A stretch of DNA of 64,000 nucleotides. Source: LMUY01 sp964242925. GTDB lineage: Bacteria > Pseudomonadota > Alphaproteobacteria > Acetobacterales > Acetobacteraceae. Shown piece after piece: positions 16,182 through 24,307 of the stretch. Both the position numbers and the translations under genes were made by a program. Every line of letters begins with the position of its first letter. The first letter of the stretch is position 1. The notes under the pieces were generated by a model that was not told where the DNA came from, ran no database searches, and saw only the letters and a program-made list of their open reading frames with translations. The stretch spans positions 14,500 to 78,499 of the forward strand of contig CAXTBW010000003.1 of assembly GCA_964242925.1 (NCBI GenBank), read 5' to 3'.

Positions 16182-16230
16182 AGCGTCCTTCCGGCATTTT
16201 GCCTTTGGTCGTCTCAGCCGTTGTTGGCTC

Positions 16231-16542
16231 TCAGGCGGCTTCCGTTTGGGTGCGCAGCGCCTTGGTCAGTTCGTCCACTTCGGCGAGCAAGGTGATGAGA
16301 TGCGGGCGGGAGGCGCGGCCGGAGATTGGCGGCAGGTCGAGCGATTTGGCGCAGAGCAGGCCGATGCCGTGGTCAAGGCCGGCCATCTCGACCGTGCGGC
16401 CGTTCTCCACTAGCAGGCGGGCGATCAGCATGGTGCGCATGAGGCCGTCCGCCATGGCGACGACGGTGTCGAGCGCAGTCGCATCTAGTTCGGCGGCGTC
16501 GGAGATGAACAGGCCGGTCTGGGTCATGCGGCATGCTGACAT
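16231..16542 (-). CDS. Unrecognised small protein upstream of fliO
   Basis: This gene encodes 103 residues (or 98 from the ATG at 16527), predominantly helical, with 'ISDAAELDATALDTVVAMAD', 'GLMRTMLIARLLVENGRTVE' and 'HLITLLAEVDELTKALRTQT'. It is 50 bases upstream of fliO on the same strand and divergent from flgB across 68 bases. I do not recognise its family and no signal peptide or membrane segment is evident. Its place in the fliO-fliP unit suggests a cytoplasmic flagellar accessory role. No good ribosome-binding site distinguishes the two starts. Confidence 0.6.
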   Translation of the reverse strand: MSACRMTQTGLFISDAAELDATALDTVVAMADGLMRTMLIARLLVENGRTVEMAGLDHGIGLLCAKSLDLPPISGRASRPHLITLLAEVDELTKALRTQTEAA

Positions 16543-16549
16543 GGCGAGG

Positions 16550-16566
16550 TTACCAAACCGTTGCCG
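16550..16566 (+). promoter_or_regulatory. CtrA-box-like site between fliOP and flgB operons
   Basis: TTACCAAACCGTTGCC fits TTAA-N7-TTAA with two mismatches and differs in only a few bases from the fliL upstream site (TTACCAAGCCTTTAACC). It sits in the short divergent region, so it could serve both directions. No sigma-54 element was found here. Function is inferred from similarity. Confidence 0.38.
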
Positions 16567-16610
16567 GCGCCGTTAACGTCTTTGCAACCATCACCCGGCA
16601 GTATGTGCCC

Positions 16611-16994
16611 ATGGGTGCAAATGACGGCATGGGTATGTTCGACCTTGCGGCTCGGCGGCTTGCCTGGATCGACAGGCGGCAGGGCGTGCTCGCGCAGAAC
16701 ATCGCCAACGCGAACACGCCGGGCTACGTGGCGAAGGATCTGCAGCCCTTCGCGCAGAGCCTGGCGCGCGCGCTGCCGGCGCTTGCCGTCACGAGTCCGC
16801 TGCACCTCACGGGCGCCGCAGGATCAGTCGGCATCGACCCGGCGCAACGCCCGGCGGAGCGCGCGCCGGATGGGAACGCGGTTTCAGTGGAGGCGCAGTT
16901 GGTCAAGGTGGCGGACACGGACAGCGCACAGGCGCTCACGATGAACCTGTTTCACAAGTATCTCGGACTGTACCGCATCGCACTCGGCAAATAG
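16611..16994 (+). CDS. flgB: Flagellar proximal rod protein FlgB
   Basis: FlgB is the most proximal rod subunit. The 127-residue protein contains 'FDLAARRLAWIDRRQGVLAQ' and 'NIANANTPGYVAKDLQPFAQ', plus the C-terminal amphipathic 'ALTMNLFHKYLGLYRIALGK'. In-frame ATGs at 16611, 16629 and 16635 are possible; family proteins often begin near 'MDLFDLA', so 16629 is a reasonable alternative. It starts the plus-strand flgB-flgC-fliE-fliQ-fliR-flhB-cckA unit. Confidence 0.94.
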   Translation: MGANDGMGMFDLAARRLAWIDRRQGVLAQNIANANTPGYVAKDLQPFAQSLARALPALAVTSPLHLTGAAGSVGIDPAQRPAERAPDGNAVSVEAQLVKVADTDSAQALTMNLFHKYLGLYRIALGK

Positions 16995-17003
16995 GAACTA
17001 GCC

Positions 17004-17411
17004 ATGGACCTCTCGAAGGCGCTCAGCATTTCCGCCCGCGGGATGGACGCGCAGACCACCCGGTTGCGCGTCATCGCGGAGAACCTGGCCAACCAGGACA
17101 CCACGGGCGACACGCCGGGGGCGGATCCGTACCGGCGCAAGACGGTGACGTTCGAGGACCGGATGGATGCGACGTCCGGCGTGGATGCAGTGCGGGTGAA
17201 GCAGGTTGGCACGGACAAGAGCGCGTTCGGCAGGCGGTACGACCCGTCCCACCCCGCGGCTGACGCGCAGGGCTACGTTCATACGCCGAATGTGAACAGC
17301 TTCGTCGAGGTGATGGACATGCGCGAGGCGCAGCGCTCATACAGCGCGAACCTGAACGTTATGACGGTGACGCGCTCGATGCTGAGCCGCGCGATCGAGC
17401 TGCTGAAGTGA
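17004..17411 (+). CDS. flgC: Flagellar proximal rod protein FlgC
   Basis: FlgC is a proximal rod subunit. The 135-residue protein has 'KALSISARGMDAQTTRLRVI', 'AENLANQDTTGDTPGADPYR' and the C-terminal 'YVHTPNVNSFVEVMDMREAQ' with 'RSYSANLNVMTVTRSMLSRA'. Length and motif order are standard. It follows flgB by nine bases and overlaps fliE by four. Confidence 0.97.
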   Translation: MDLSKALSISARGMDAQTTRLRVIAENLANQDTTGDTPGADPYRRKTVTFEDRMDATSGVDAVRVKQVGTDKSAFGRRYDPSHPAADAQGYVHTPNVNSFVEVMDMREAQRSYSANLNVMTVTRSMLSRAIELLK

Positions 17412-17701
17412 CGGTCGCGCCCATCTCCGCCGCGACTGCGGCGAGCGCCTACGCGCGTGTGGATGCCGGTCGGCCGGCCAGCCTAGAAGGCTTCGGCAGC
17501 GCGCTGACCGAGGCGTTGCAGGGCGTGGTGGACACCGGGCACGCGGCGGACAAGCAGGCGGCGGCGGGCATCGCTGGGACGGGCAACCTGACGGACGTGG
17601 TGACGGCGGTGAGCCGGGCTGAGCTGGCGCTGCAAAGCACGATGGCCATCCGCGACCGGGTGGTGGCGGCGTACCAGGACATCATGAAAATGCCGATCTG
17701 A
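17408..17701 (+). CDS. fliE: Flagellar hook-basal body protein FliE
   Basis: FliE joins the MS-ring/export gate to the rod. The 97-residue product begins with GTG at 17408 inside the flgC stop. It ends with the conserved helix 'TDVVTAVSRAELALQSTMAI' followed by 'RDRVVAAYQDIMKMPI'. The fliQ ATG overlaps its stop by one base. Confidence 0.95.
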   Translation: MTVAPISAATAASAYARVDAGRPASLEGFGSALTEALQGVVDTGHAADKQAAAGIAGTGNLTDVVTAVSRAELALQSTMAIRDRVVAAYQDIMKMPI

Positions 17702-17973
17702 TGGATGCCGGCGAGGTTGGCGGGCTGTTGCACGAGATGATGCTGGTGACGCTGAAACTTGGCGGCCCGGTGCTGCTGACGGCGCTGGCGGTTGGCGTGG
17801 TGATGTCGCTGGTGCAGGCGATCACGCAGGTGAACGAGGCGACGCTGGCGTTCGTGCCGAAAGCGGCGGCAATCGTCGGTGTGCTGGCGTTGGCTAGCCC
17901 GTTCATGCTGGCCACACTGAGCGACTACACGCAGCTGCTGTTCGACCGGATTGTCGCCATCGGCGGGCAGTGA
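17701..17973 (+). CDS. fliQ: Flagellar export gate protein FliQ
   Basis: FliQ is a small two-helix membrane subunit of the export gate. The 90-residue protein contains 'LLTALAVGVVMSLVQAITQV' and 'NEATLAFVPKAAAIVGVLAL', the canonical FliQ hairpin. Start and stop share bases with fliE and fliR (TGATG on both sides), indicating tight coupling. Confidence 0.97.
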   Translation: MDAGEVGGLLHEMMLVTLKLGGPVLLTALAVGVVMSLVQAITQVNEATLAFVPKAAAIVGVLALASPFMLATLSDYTQLLFDRIVAIGGQ

Positions 17974-18722
17974 TGGACCTCGCGGAGCTGCCGGCGTGGG
18001 CCTACGCCTTCGCGCTGGTGCTTTGCCGATGCGGCGCGGCGGTGACGCTGTTGCCAGGGTTGGGAGAGGCCGAGCCGCCGCCGATGCTGCGGGTCGGGCT
18101 GTCGCTGGCGCTGGTGGCGTTGGTTCTGCCCGGCGTGGGGGCGTTGACGCCGCCGGACGGTTGGGCGGCGGCAAGTGCGGTGGCGGCGGAGCTGGCGTGC
18201 GGCGGTTTGCTTGGGTGGCTGGCGCGATGCGTCGCGCTCGCGCTGCCAATGGCAGGCCAAGTGATCTCGTTCATGCTCGGGCTGTCGAGCGTCATCGTGC
18301 CAGATCCGGAGTTGGGCCAGGCGAGCGGGCTGATGAAACTCTTCTCGTTGGCGACGCCCTTGCTGGTGCTGGGGACGGGGCTGTGGACGCTGCCGGTGGC
18401 GGCGTTGGCGGGCAGCTATGCGCTGGCGCCGCCGGGTCACTTCCTGCTGGTGGCGGATGGGGCGGAGGCGGCGGTGCGCGCGGTCGCGGCGGCGTTTGGG
18501 CTTGCGCTGCGGCTGGCGGCGCCGTTTGTGTTGGCCAGCGTGGTCTGGCAGGCGGCGCTCGGGATATTGGCGCGGCTGATCCCGCAGATGCAGGTGTATT
18601 TCGTGGCGATGCCTGGCCAAATCCTGGGTGGGTTGGCGCTGCTCGGTCTGCTGGCGGCCGGGGTGGCGGATGCCTGGCTGTCGACGGCGCGGGATGCATT
18701 CGCCGCTTTGCCGGGTTTGTAG
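17973..18722 (+). CDS. fliR: Flagellar export gate protein FliR
   Basis: FliR completes the FliPQR export gate. The ATG at 17973 gives 249 residues with about six membrane segments, including 'ALVLCRCGAAVTLLPGLGEA', 'LPMAGQVISFMLGLSSVIVP' and 'LIPQMQVYFVAMPGQILGGL'. The fliQ stop overlaps the start. flhB begins three bases after its stop. Confidence 0.96.
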   Translation: MDLAELPAWAYAFALVLCRCGAAVTLLPGLGEAEPPPMLRVGLSLALVALVLPGVGALTPPDGWAAASAVAAELACGGLLGWLARCVALALPMAGQVISFMLGLSSVIVPDPELGQASGLMKLFSLATPLLVLGTGLWTLPVAALAGSYALAPPGHFLLVADGAEAAVRAVAAAFGLALRLAAPFVLASVVWQAALGILARLIPQMQVYFVAMPGQILGGLALLGLLAAGVADAWLSTARDAFAALPGL

Positions 18723-18725
18723 GCA

Positions 18726-19784
18726 GTGGCGGACCGCGGCGACCGGACGGAGGCCGCAACCCCGCGTCGGATGGAGCGGGCGCGCGGGGAGGGCAGCGTC
18801 GCCATCTCCCGAGAAGTTCCGGCGCTGGCGGGGCTGAGCGCCGCATCGCTGGCGTTGATGATGGCCGGGCCTTGGATGGGGCGGTCGGTCATGTCGCGTC
18901 TGGCCCCGATGCTTGCGTTGAACGGTTCCCAGGATTTGACGGGCGCGGTGTGGGCTGCGTTGCAGTGCACGGCGTTGCTGGCGGCGCCCGTGCTGTTTGG
19001 CGTCATGGCGGCGTCGATCACCGGGTCGCTGTTGCAGAGCGGGTTCGTTGCCAAGCCAACGGCGATAATGCCGGATTTGGCGCGGCTGAGCCCGATGCGG
19101 GGGTTCAAACGCATCTTCGGCCTGAGTGGTCTGGTCGAAACCGGTAAGTCGCTGGTGAAGTTGGGTGTGCTTGGGTTCGCGGTCTACCACGTGGTGAAGG
19201 CCGGCGTGCCCGCCCTCCAAGGGTCGGCGTTCTGGCAGCCGGGTGAATTGGTGGACCGGATGGTGCGCGAGGTCCTGCAGCTCGCGATGACTCTGCTGGG
19301 CGTGCAGGCGGTGATTGCCGGCGCTGACGTATGGTGGGTCCGTCATCGCCACGCGAGCGAGTTGCGGATGACTCGGGAGGAGGTGAAGCAGGACGCCAAG
19401 GAGGCGGACGGCAATCCTCAGATCAAGCAACGTCTCCGGTCGCTGCGGATGGCGCGGGCGCGCAAGCGCATGATGGCGGCAGTGCCGACGGCGACGGTGG
19501 TGGTGACGAACCCGACCCATTACGCTATCGCGTTGGCCTATGACCGGGCGAAGGGCGGTGCGCCGCGCGTGGTCGCGAAGGGGGTGGACGAGGTGGCAGC
19601 CCGCATTCGCGAAATGGCGCGCGAGAACCGGGTGCCGCTGGTGGCCAACCCTCCCTTGGCGCGAGCGCTGTTCACGGTCGAGCTGGATGCCGAGGTGCCG
19701 GCAGAGCACTTCAAGGTCGTGGCGGAGATCATTGCCTATGTCTGGCGGCTGAACCGCCAGGCGGGTCAGGCCTTGGGCCGGTGA
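18726..19784 (+). CDS. flhB: Flagellar export switch protein FlhB
   Basis: FlhB is the autocleaving substrate-specificity switch of the export apparatus. The 352-residue protein, from a GTG start, opens 'DRTEAATPRRMERARGEGSV', has four membrane helices, and carries the self-cleavage motif NPTH in 'VVVTNPTHYAIALAYDRAKG'. The C-terminal FlhB-C region ('VPLVANPPLARALFTVELDA') follows. The cckA-like gene overlaps its end by four bases. Confidence 0.97.
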   Translation: MADRGDRTEAATPRRMERARGEGSVAISREVPALAGLSAASLALMMAGPWMGRSVMSRLAPMLALNGSQDLTGAVWAALQCTALLAAPVLFGVMAASITGSLLQSGFVAKPTAIMPDLARLSPMRGFKRIFGLSGLVETGKSLVKLGVLGFAVYHVVKAGVPALQGSAFWQPGELVDRMVREVLQLAMTLLGVQAVIAGADVWWVRHRHASELRMTREEVKQDAKEADGNPQIKQRLRSLRMARARKRMMAAVPTATVVVTNPTHYAIALAYDRAKGGAPRVVAKGVDEVAARIREMARENRVPLVANPPLARALFTVELDAEVPAEHFKVVAEIIAYVWRLNRQAGQALGR

Positions 19785-21445
19785 GTGAAGAGGGAGCCGC
19801 GAGTGTTTGGGCTTGGCCTTGGCGTCGGCGGGAGAGGCGTTCGACGCGGCCGCTGATTGATCGGCTGGCGGCGCCGCTCGACGACATGCTGCATGTGCTG
19901 GTGCAAGAATCGTCGGTTGGGATCGCGATTGTCGACCGCGAGGGCCGGCTGGTGCGGGTGAACGAGGCGCTGCGGCGCATGGTGGATCGTTCGTGCGACC
20001 TATCGCCCGGACAACCCGCGCAGGACATTTTCTGCGAGAGCGGCCGCGAGGCGCTGTGGGAAGAATTGTCGCCGGCGCTGCAGGGTCGGCTGCCGCCGCG
20101 TAATCTCGTATCGGTGCTGCGCGGCAAGAAGGGCGCGTCGGAGCAGACGGTGGAGATTTCCGCCGTGGCGCTGCGGGAGGCGGACGGGTCGGTGAGCGGG
20201 GCCATTCTGCAGCTGACCGACATATCGACGCAGAAGAGGTTGGAGGTGCAGCTGGCGCAAAGCCAAAAGCTGCAAGCCGTCGGGCAGCTGGCAGGCGGGA
20301 TCGCGCACGACTTCAACAACTTGCTGACGGCGATCATCGGCGCTTCGGACGATCTGCTGGACGGCGGCGGAGGCGCCGACGCGGCGGACGACGTGCGGCT
20401 GATCCGCACGAGCGCGGAGCGCGGCGCGGCGCTGGTGCGGCAGTTGCTCGCGTTTGGGCGGCAGCAGACGCTGCAACCATGCGAGCTTTCAATCAACGAG
20501 GCAGTTGAAGGCCTAACCGGCCTTCTAAGGCGATTGTTGGGCGGCTCAGTTCAGTTGGAGCTGGAGCTGGAGCAGCCGGGTTGCACTGTGCTGGTGGACC
20601 CGACGCAACTGGACCAAGTGTTGGTCAACCTTGCGGTGAACGCGCGCGACGCTATGCCGGAAGGCGGACAGCTGACATTGCGAACCGGGCACATAACGTT
20701 GTTCCGGGCCTTGATCCGCGGGGAGGAGGCCATCCCGCCAGGGCGCTACGTGATGGTGGAGGTGCAGGACTCCGGATGCGGCATTCCGGCCGACGTGTTG
20801 CCGCGAATTTTTGATCCGTTCTTCACCACCCGGCGGGAGCGGGGCGGCACCGGGCTTGGCTTATCGACCGTGCACGGCATTATTCGTCAATCCAACGGCT
20901 TCTTGGCGGTGGACAGCCTGCCGGGCAAGGGCACGCGGATGCGGATCTATCTGCCGCGGCGCGATGGCGAAGCGATGGCTATACCGCGCCTTCCACCAGC
21001 GGCCACGGTCGCAGCGGCGACGCTGGTGGCGAGCCCGTCGGCGTCGCCGAGCGGGCCGCGCACAATCCTGTTCGTGGACGACGAGGATGGGGTTCGTCGG
21101 CTGGCTTCCAGGGCGTTCTCCAAACGAGGTTGGACGGTGCTGAGCGCGGAGTCGGCAGAGGCGGCGCTGGCATTGCTGAAACCGAACGGGACTGCCGAGT
21201 CGCTAAGCGCGATCGTGTCGGACGTCGTAATGCCAGGTATGGACGGGTCGGCGTTGGTGCGGGCGGTGCGCGCGTTGCGGCCGGGCTTGCCGGCCATATT
21301 GGCATCCGGCTACGCGGAAGAGGCAGTGCGCGGCGATCTGGCCGCAGAGGGGATCGGGTTCTTGACGAAGCCTTACACTCTGAAGGACATGCTGGCCATT
21401 GTTGAGTCTCTGGTGAACGATCAAGCGGCTGACTCGAACGTTTAA
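19781..21445 (+). CDS. cckA: CckA-type hybrid histidine kinase, soluble form
   Basis: The 554-residue protein has a PAS domain (~35-150), a histidine-kinase core with the phosphorylatable His176 in 'QLAGGIAHDFNNLLTAIIG', an ATPase domain with 'NLAVNARDAMPEGGQLTL', 'FDPFFTTRRERGGTGLGLST', and a receiver (~427-550) with the phospho-Asp near residue 480 in 'IVSDVVMPGMDG'. PAS-kinase-receiver architecture and the position after flhB are those of CckA, the phosphorelay kinase controlling CtrA. No membrane helices are visible, whereas most CckA proteins have two. The start is GTG within the flhB stop. Confidence 0.8.
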   Translation: MSEEGAASVWAWPWRRRERRSTRPLIDRLAAPLDDMLHVLVQESSVGIAIVDREGRLVRVNEALRRMVDRSCDLSPGQPAQDIFCESGREALWEELSPALQGRLPPRNLVSVLRGKKGASEQTVEISAVALREADGSVSGAILQLTDISTQKRLEVQLAQSQKLQAVGQLAGGIAHDFNNLLTAIIGASDDLLDGGGGADAADDVRLIRTSAERGAALVRQLLAFGRQQTLQPCELSINEAVEGLTGLLRRLLGGSVQLELELEQPGCTVLVDPTQLDQVLVNLAVNARDAMPEGGQLTLRTGHITLFRALIRGEEAIPPGRYVMVEVQDSGCGIPADVLPRIFDPFFTTRRERGGTGLGLSTVHGIIRQSNGFLAVDSLPGKGTRMRIYLPRRDGEAMAIPRLPPAATVAAATLVASPSASPSGPRTILFVDDEDGVRRLASRAFSKRGWTVLSAESAEAALALLKPNGTAESLSAIVSDVVMPGMDGSALVRAVRALRPGLPAILASGYAEEAVRGDLAAEGIGFLTKPYTLKDMLAIVESLVNDQAADSNV

Positions 21446-21499
21446 ATCGAACGACCGACTCCAAATTCCCGCAAAACTGTGATCCCGTTTTGTTCTTGT

Positions 21500-21514
21500 G
21501 AACGGGGGGAGAAC
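21500..21514 (+). promoter_or_regulatory. LexA (SOS) box upstream of recA
   Basis: The sequence GAAC-GGGGGGA-GAAC is a perfect GAAC-N7-GAAC direct repeat, the alphaproteobacterial LexA operator. It is 163 bases before the recA ATG. A partial palindrome, GTTC-TTGT-GAAC, overlaps its left arm. The rest of 21446-21676 shows no gene and presumably contains the recA promoter. Confidence 0.75.
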
Positions 21515-21676
21515 GCTTTATTAACGGCGGGGTGGCGGCGCTGCGTGTAACGATGAGTATGCGGTCATCGGACAGCTTGCGTGTAAGCCGATGGCCGCGG
21601 GTGCGTGATTGCGGGTGCGGTGTGGCCTGTGCACACTCGCCGCGGCGCCCGCCAGGATGGGATGAGGATCAAAGCG

Positions 21677-22714
21677 ATGGACAAGAACAAGGCGCTGGAT
21701 GCTGCTCTCGGTCAGATCGAGCGTGCGTTTGGCAAGGGGTCCATCATGCGGATGGGTGCCCGGTTCAACGACCAGATCGATGTCATTCCGTCTGGTTCGC
21801 TAGGGTTGGACCTAGCGCTCGGCATTGGCGGGCTGCCGCGCGGTCGGATTGTGGAAATTTACGGGCCTGAGAGTTCGGGCAAGACTACGCTCGCGCTGCA
21901 TGCCATTGCAGAGGCGCAGAAGCGTGGTGGGACCTGCGCGTTCATCGACGCGGAACACGCGCTCGACCCGATCTATGCGCGCAAGCTGGGAGTGGATGTC
22001 GACAATCTTCTGCTGTCTCAGCCGGATGGCGGCGAGCAGGCGCTGGAGATCTGCGACACGCTGGTGCGGTCTGGCGCCATCGATATCGTGGTGATCGACA
22101 GCGTCGCCGCGCTGGTGCCGCGGGCGGAGCTGGAGGGCGAGATGGGCGACACGCATGTCGGCCTGCACGCGAGGTTGATGAGCCAGGCATTGCGCAAGCT
22201 GACGGGCAGCGTTTCGAAGTCCAAGACGATGCTGGTCTTCCTCAATCAGATTCGGCTGAAGATCGGCGTCATGTTCGGCAACCCAGAGACGACGACGGGC
22301 GGCAACGCGTTGAAGTTCTACGCTTCTATTCGCATGGAAATTCGCCGGATCGGACAGATCAAGGATCGCGACGAGGTGGTGGGCAACCAGACCCGCGTGA
22401 AGGTGGTCAAGAACAAGTTGGCGCCGCCGTTCCGCCAGGTGGAGTTCGACATCATGTATGGCGAGGGCATCAGCAAGCGAGGCGAGCTGATCGACCTTGG
22501 CGTCAAGGCTGCCGTGGTGGAGAAGTCCGGCGCCTGGTTTTCCTACGACAGTCAGCGGATCGGGCAGGGGCGGGAGAACGCCAAGAACTTCCTCAAGGAC
22601 CATCCGGACGTGGCGGCCAGCATCGAGAAGCGGGTGCGCGACCAGTCGGTCGTGGTGGAGCAGGCGATGATCACAGCGCCTGAGGATGGCGAAGAGGCCG
22701 AAGCCGCGGAGTGA
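21677..22714 (+). CDS. recA: Recombinase RecA
   Basis: RecA catalyses strand exchange and triggers LexA cleavage. The 345-residue protein begins MDKNKALDAALGQIERAFGK, has Walker A 'GPESSGKTTLALH', the segment 'CAFIDAEHALDPIYARKLGV', Walker B-containing 'IDIVVIDSVAALVPRAELEG', and loop L2 'IGVMFGNPETTTGGNALKFY'. An acidic tail ends the protein. In-frame codons back to 21605 lie in the leader and are not conserved. The deaminase-like gene overlaps the stop. Confidence 0.98.
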   Translation: MDKNKALDAALGQIERAFGKGSIMRMGARFNDQIDVIPSGSLGLDLALGIGGLPRGRIVEIYGPESSGKTTLALHAIAEAQKRGGTCAFIDAEHALDPIYARKLGVDVDNLLLSQPDGGEQALEICDTLVRSGAIDIVVIDSVAALVPRAELEGEMGDTHVGLHARLMSQALRKLTGSVSKSKTMLVFLNQIRLKIGVMFGNPETTTGGNALKFYASIRMEIRRIGQIKDRDEVVGNQTRVKVVKNKLAPPFRQVEFDIMYGEGISKRGELIDLGVKAAVVEKSGAWFSYDSQRIGQGRENAKNFLKDHPDVAASIEKRVRDQSVVVEQAMITAPEDGEEAEAAE

Positions 22715-23121
22715 GCCTGGACGCCGACGATACCGCGCTGGTCGAGGCCGCGCGCGCCGTACTGGTCAAGCACTACCGCCCACATTGGCATACGGTCGGG
22801 GCAGCGCTGCGATCGCGCGACGGTCGCATTTGGACCGGGGTGCATCTGGGTGCGACAGTCGGCCGCCTCTCCGTTTGCGCGGAAGCGGTCGCTCTGGGCC
22901 GGGCCATCCTGGAGGGCGATGGCACAGTGGCGTGCGCCGTTGCGGTGCGGCATCCGAAGGCGGAGGAAAGCGTGCGGGAGATCGCCATCGTCTCCCCGTG
23001 CGGCGCCTGCCGGGAAATGCTGACCGACTACGACCCGGCCGCGGAGGTGATCATGCCGGGCGCTGTCGGACCGGTCCGTATGCCAGTGCGACTGTTGCTG
23101 CCGCTGCCGTATCAGCGATGA
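22711..23121 (+). CDS. Cytidine deaminase-like protein
   Basis: The 136-residue product (GTG start, four-base overlap with recA) has the zinc-binding signature of the cytidine/blasticidin-S deaminase family: 'VCAEAVALGRAI' with the catalytic Glu after the first Cys ligand, and 'VSPCGACREMLTDY' with the other two Cys. An N-terminal helix, 'HYRPHWHTVGAALRSRDGRI', matches the substrate region. It probably deaminates a cytidine-type nucleoside; the exact substrate is uncertain. Confidence 0.78.
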   Translation: MSLDADDTALVEAARAVLVKHYRPHWHTVGAALRSRDGRIWTGVHLGATVGRLSVCAEAVALGRAILEGDGTVACAVAVRHPKAEESVREIAIVSPCGACREMLTDYDPAAEVIMPGAVGPVRMPVRLLLPLPYQR

Positions 23122-23130
23122 GTGATGGAA

Positions 23131-23154
23131 CAGAACGGGCACAATGACGTTCTG
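23131..23154 (+). promoter_or_regulatory. Dyad ahead of the DUF3072 gene
   Basis: CAGAACG (23131-23137) and CGTTCTG (23148-23154) form a perfect seven-base inverted repeat around a 10-base spacer, ending five bases before the ATG. It could be an operator or a translation-blocking hairpin. It is not a LexA direct repeat. Confidence 0.35.
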
Positions 23155-23159
23155 TCGAT

Positions 23160-23390
23160 ATGAGCACGAACCCGAAAACTCCCCCCGATGACGACGTTCC
23201 TTCCAACACGGTCAAGGACCCGGACACCTGGACGACTGGCGATGAAACCATGACCGGCGCGCAAGCCTCTTATCTGAAGACATTGTGCGAAGAGGCTGGC
23301 GAAGAGTTCGATCCCTCGCTCAGCAAAGCCGATGCATCGAAGCGGATCGATGCGTTGCAGGGCAAAACGGGACGCGGCAAGACGCATTAG
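23160..23390 (+). CDS. DUF3072 domain protein
   Basis: This is a 76-residue small acidic protein. The core 'MTGAQASYLKTLCEEAGEEF' followed by 'LSKADASKRIDALQ' is the DUF3072 signature, and it is preceded by a polar stretch 'TVKDPDTWTTGDE'. Function is unknown. It is followed by a strong hairpin and faces the amidohydrolase gene. Confidence 0.85.
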   Translation: MSTNPKTPPDDDVPSNTVKDPDTWTTGDETMTGAQASYLKTLCEEAGEEFDPSLSKADASKRIDALQGKTGRGKTH

Positions 23391-23402
23391 GCATCAGCCT
23401 TG

Positions 23403-23438
23403 ACCCGACCATCTTCCGAAGGCGTGGAAGGGTCGGGT
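23403..23438. terminator. Bidirectional terminator hairpin
   Basis: ACCCGACC (23403-23410) pairs perfectly with GGTCGGGT (23431-23438), and the inner CTTCC/GGAAG can extend the stem. It lies 12 bases after the DUF3072 stop, and its right edge touches the stop codon of the convergent amidohydrolase gene. It probably serves both. Confidence 0.7.
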
Positions 23439-24307
23439 TAAACGGTAAAGCCGTAGAGGCGGGCGGGGTTGTCGACCAGGATTCGCTTTTGCGCCGCCGG
23501 GTCCGGCACCCATGCCATAAAAGCGTCGAGGAGCGCTCCGTCGTCGGGCATCTCAGCTTTGAAGGTCGGATGCGGCCAGTCCGTGCCCCAGACGCACCGG
23601 TCAGGGGCTGCTTCGGCCATTGCCCGGGCGAACTGCGTTATGTCGGCGTATGGCAGATGCTCGTTGGAGCAGCGATAGCCGCATAGCTTGGCCCAGACCA
23701 TGTCGTGCTTCAGAAGTCGCAGCAACGACTGAAAGCCAGGTGCGCCAGTGCCGTCACGCGGGTTGAGGTGTCCCATGTGGTCGATCACGACGGGAACGGG
23801 CAGCGCCAGGATGGCATCGGCGAGGCGCGCGACATCTGCGATATTCAGATAAAGTTGGATGTGCCAGCCGAGCGGCGCAATCAGATCGGCAATGCGAGCC
23901 ATTTGGTCGACCGGAGTGCCGTTGCCCGTGACGGCGTTGATGCGCACACCTCGGGCGCCTGCTGCGTTCATGCGGGCGAGTTCGGCTGGGTCAGCGGTCT
24001 CGTCGATCACGACGACGGCCCGGGTGCGGTCCATGCCCAGCTTGGCGACCGCGTCCATCGTGCAGCGATTGTCCGTGCCATAGACGCTGGCCTGGACGAT
24101 CACCGAGCGTTCCATCCCAAGCGTCGCCTGCATGCGGCGGAACGCCTCGATCGACGCGGGTGGCGGCGTGTAGGTCCGGCCGGGGCCGAGGGGAAACACC
24201 TCGTCAGGGCCGAAGATGTGGTAGTGGCAGTCGCATGCGCCACTTGCCGGCAAGGTATGCGGCCGACGTGATTGCGCGAGCGCCGGGGCGCATAAGGGCG
24301 CGCTCAC
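23438..24307 (-). CDS. LigI-type amidohydrolase (amidohydrolase_2 family)
   Basis: The 289-residue TIM-barrel protein has the metal-binding HxH in 'GACDCHYHIFGP', 'VIDHMGHLNPRDGTG' and 'VWGTDWPHPTF' with the conserved late Asp. This layout matches 2-pyrone-4,6-dicarboxylate lactonase (LigI)-like hydrolases. The substrate is unknown. The start is GTG at 24307, overlapping the stop of a 14-codon upstream reading frame. Residues 1-20 resemble a weak export segment ('APALAQS') but not convincingly. It is divergent from the AtuA-like pair. Confidence 0.8.
   Translation of the reverse strand: MSAPLCAPALAQSRRPHTLPASGACDCHYHIFGPDEVFPLGPGRTYTPPPASIEAFRRMQATLGMERSVIVQASVYGTDNRCTMDAVAKLGMDRTRAVVVIDETADPAELARMNAAGARGVRINAVTGNGTPVDQMARIADLIAPLGWHIQLYLNIADVARLADAILALPVPVVIDHMGHLNPRDGTGAPGFQSLLRLLKHDMVWAKLCGYRCSNEHLPYADITQFARAMAEAAPDRCVWGTDWPHPTFKAEMPDDGALLDAFMAWVPDPAAQKRILVDNPARLYGFTV

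Noticed and set aside
17925..19709. 594-codon minus-strand frame
   Set aside because: It is antisense to fliR and flhB, with biased His/Arg/Gln composition and no domain.
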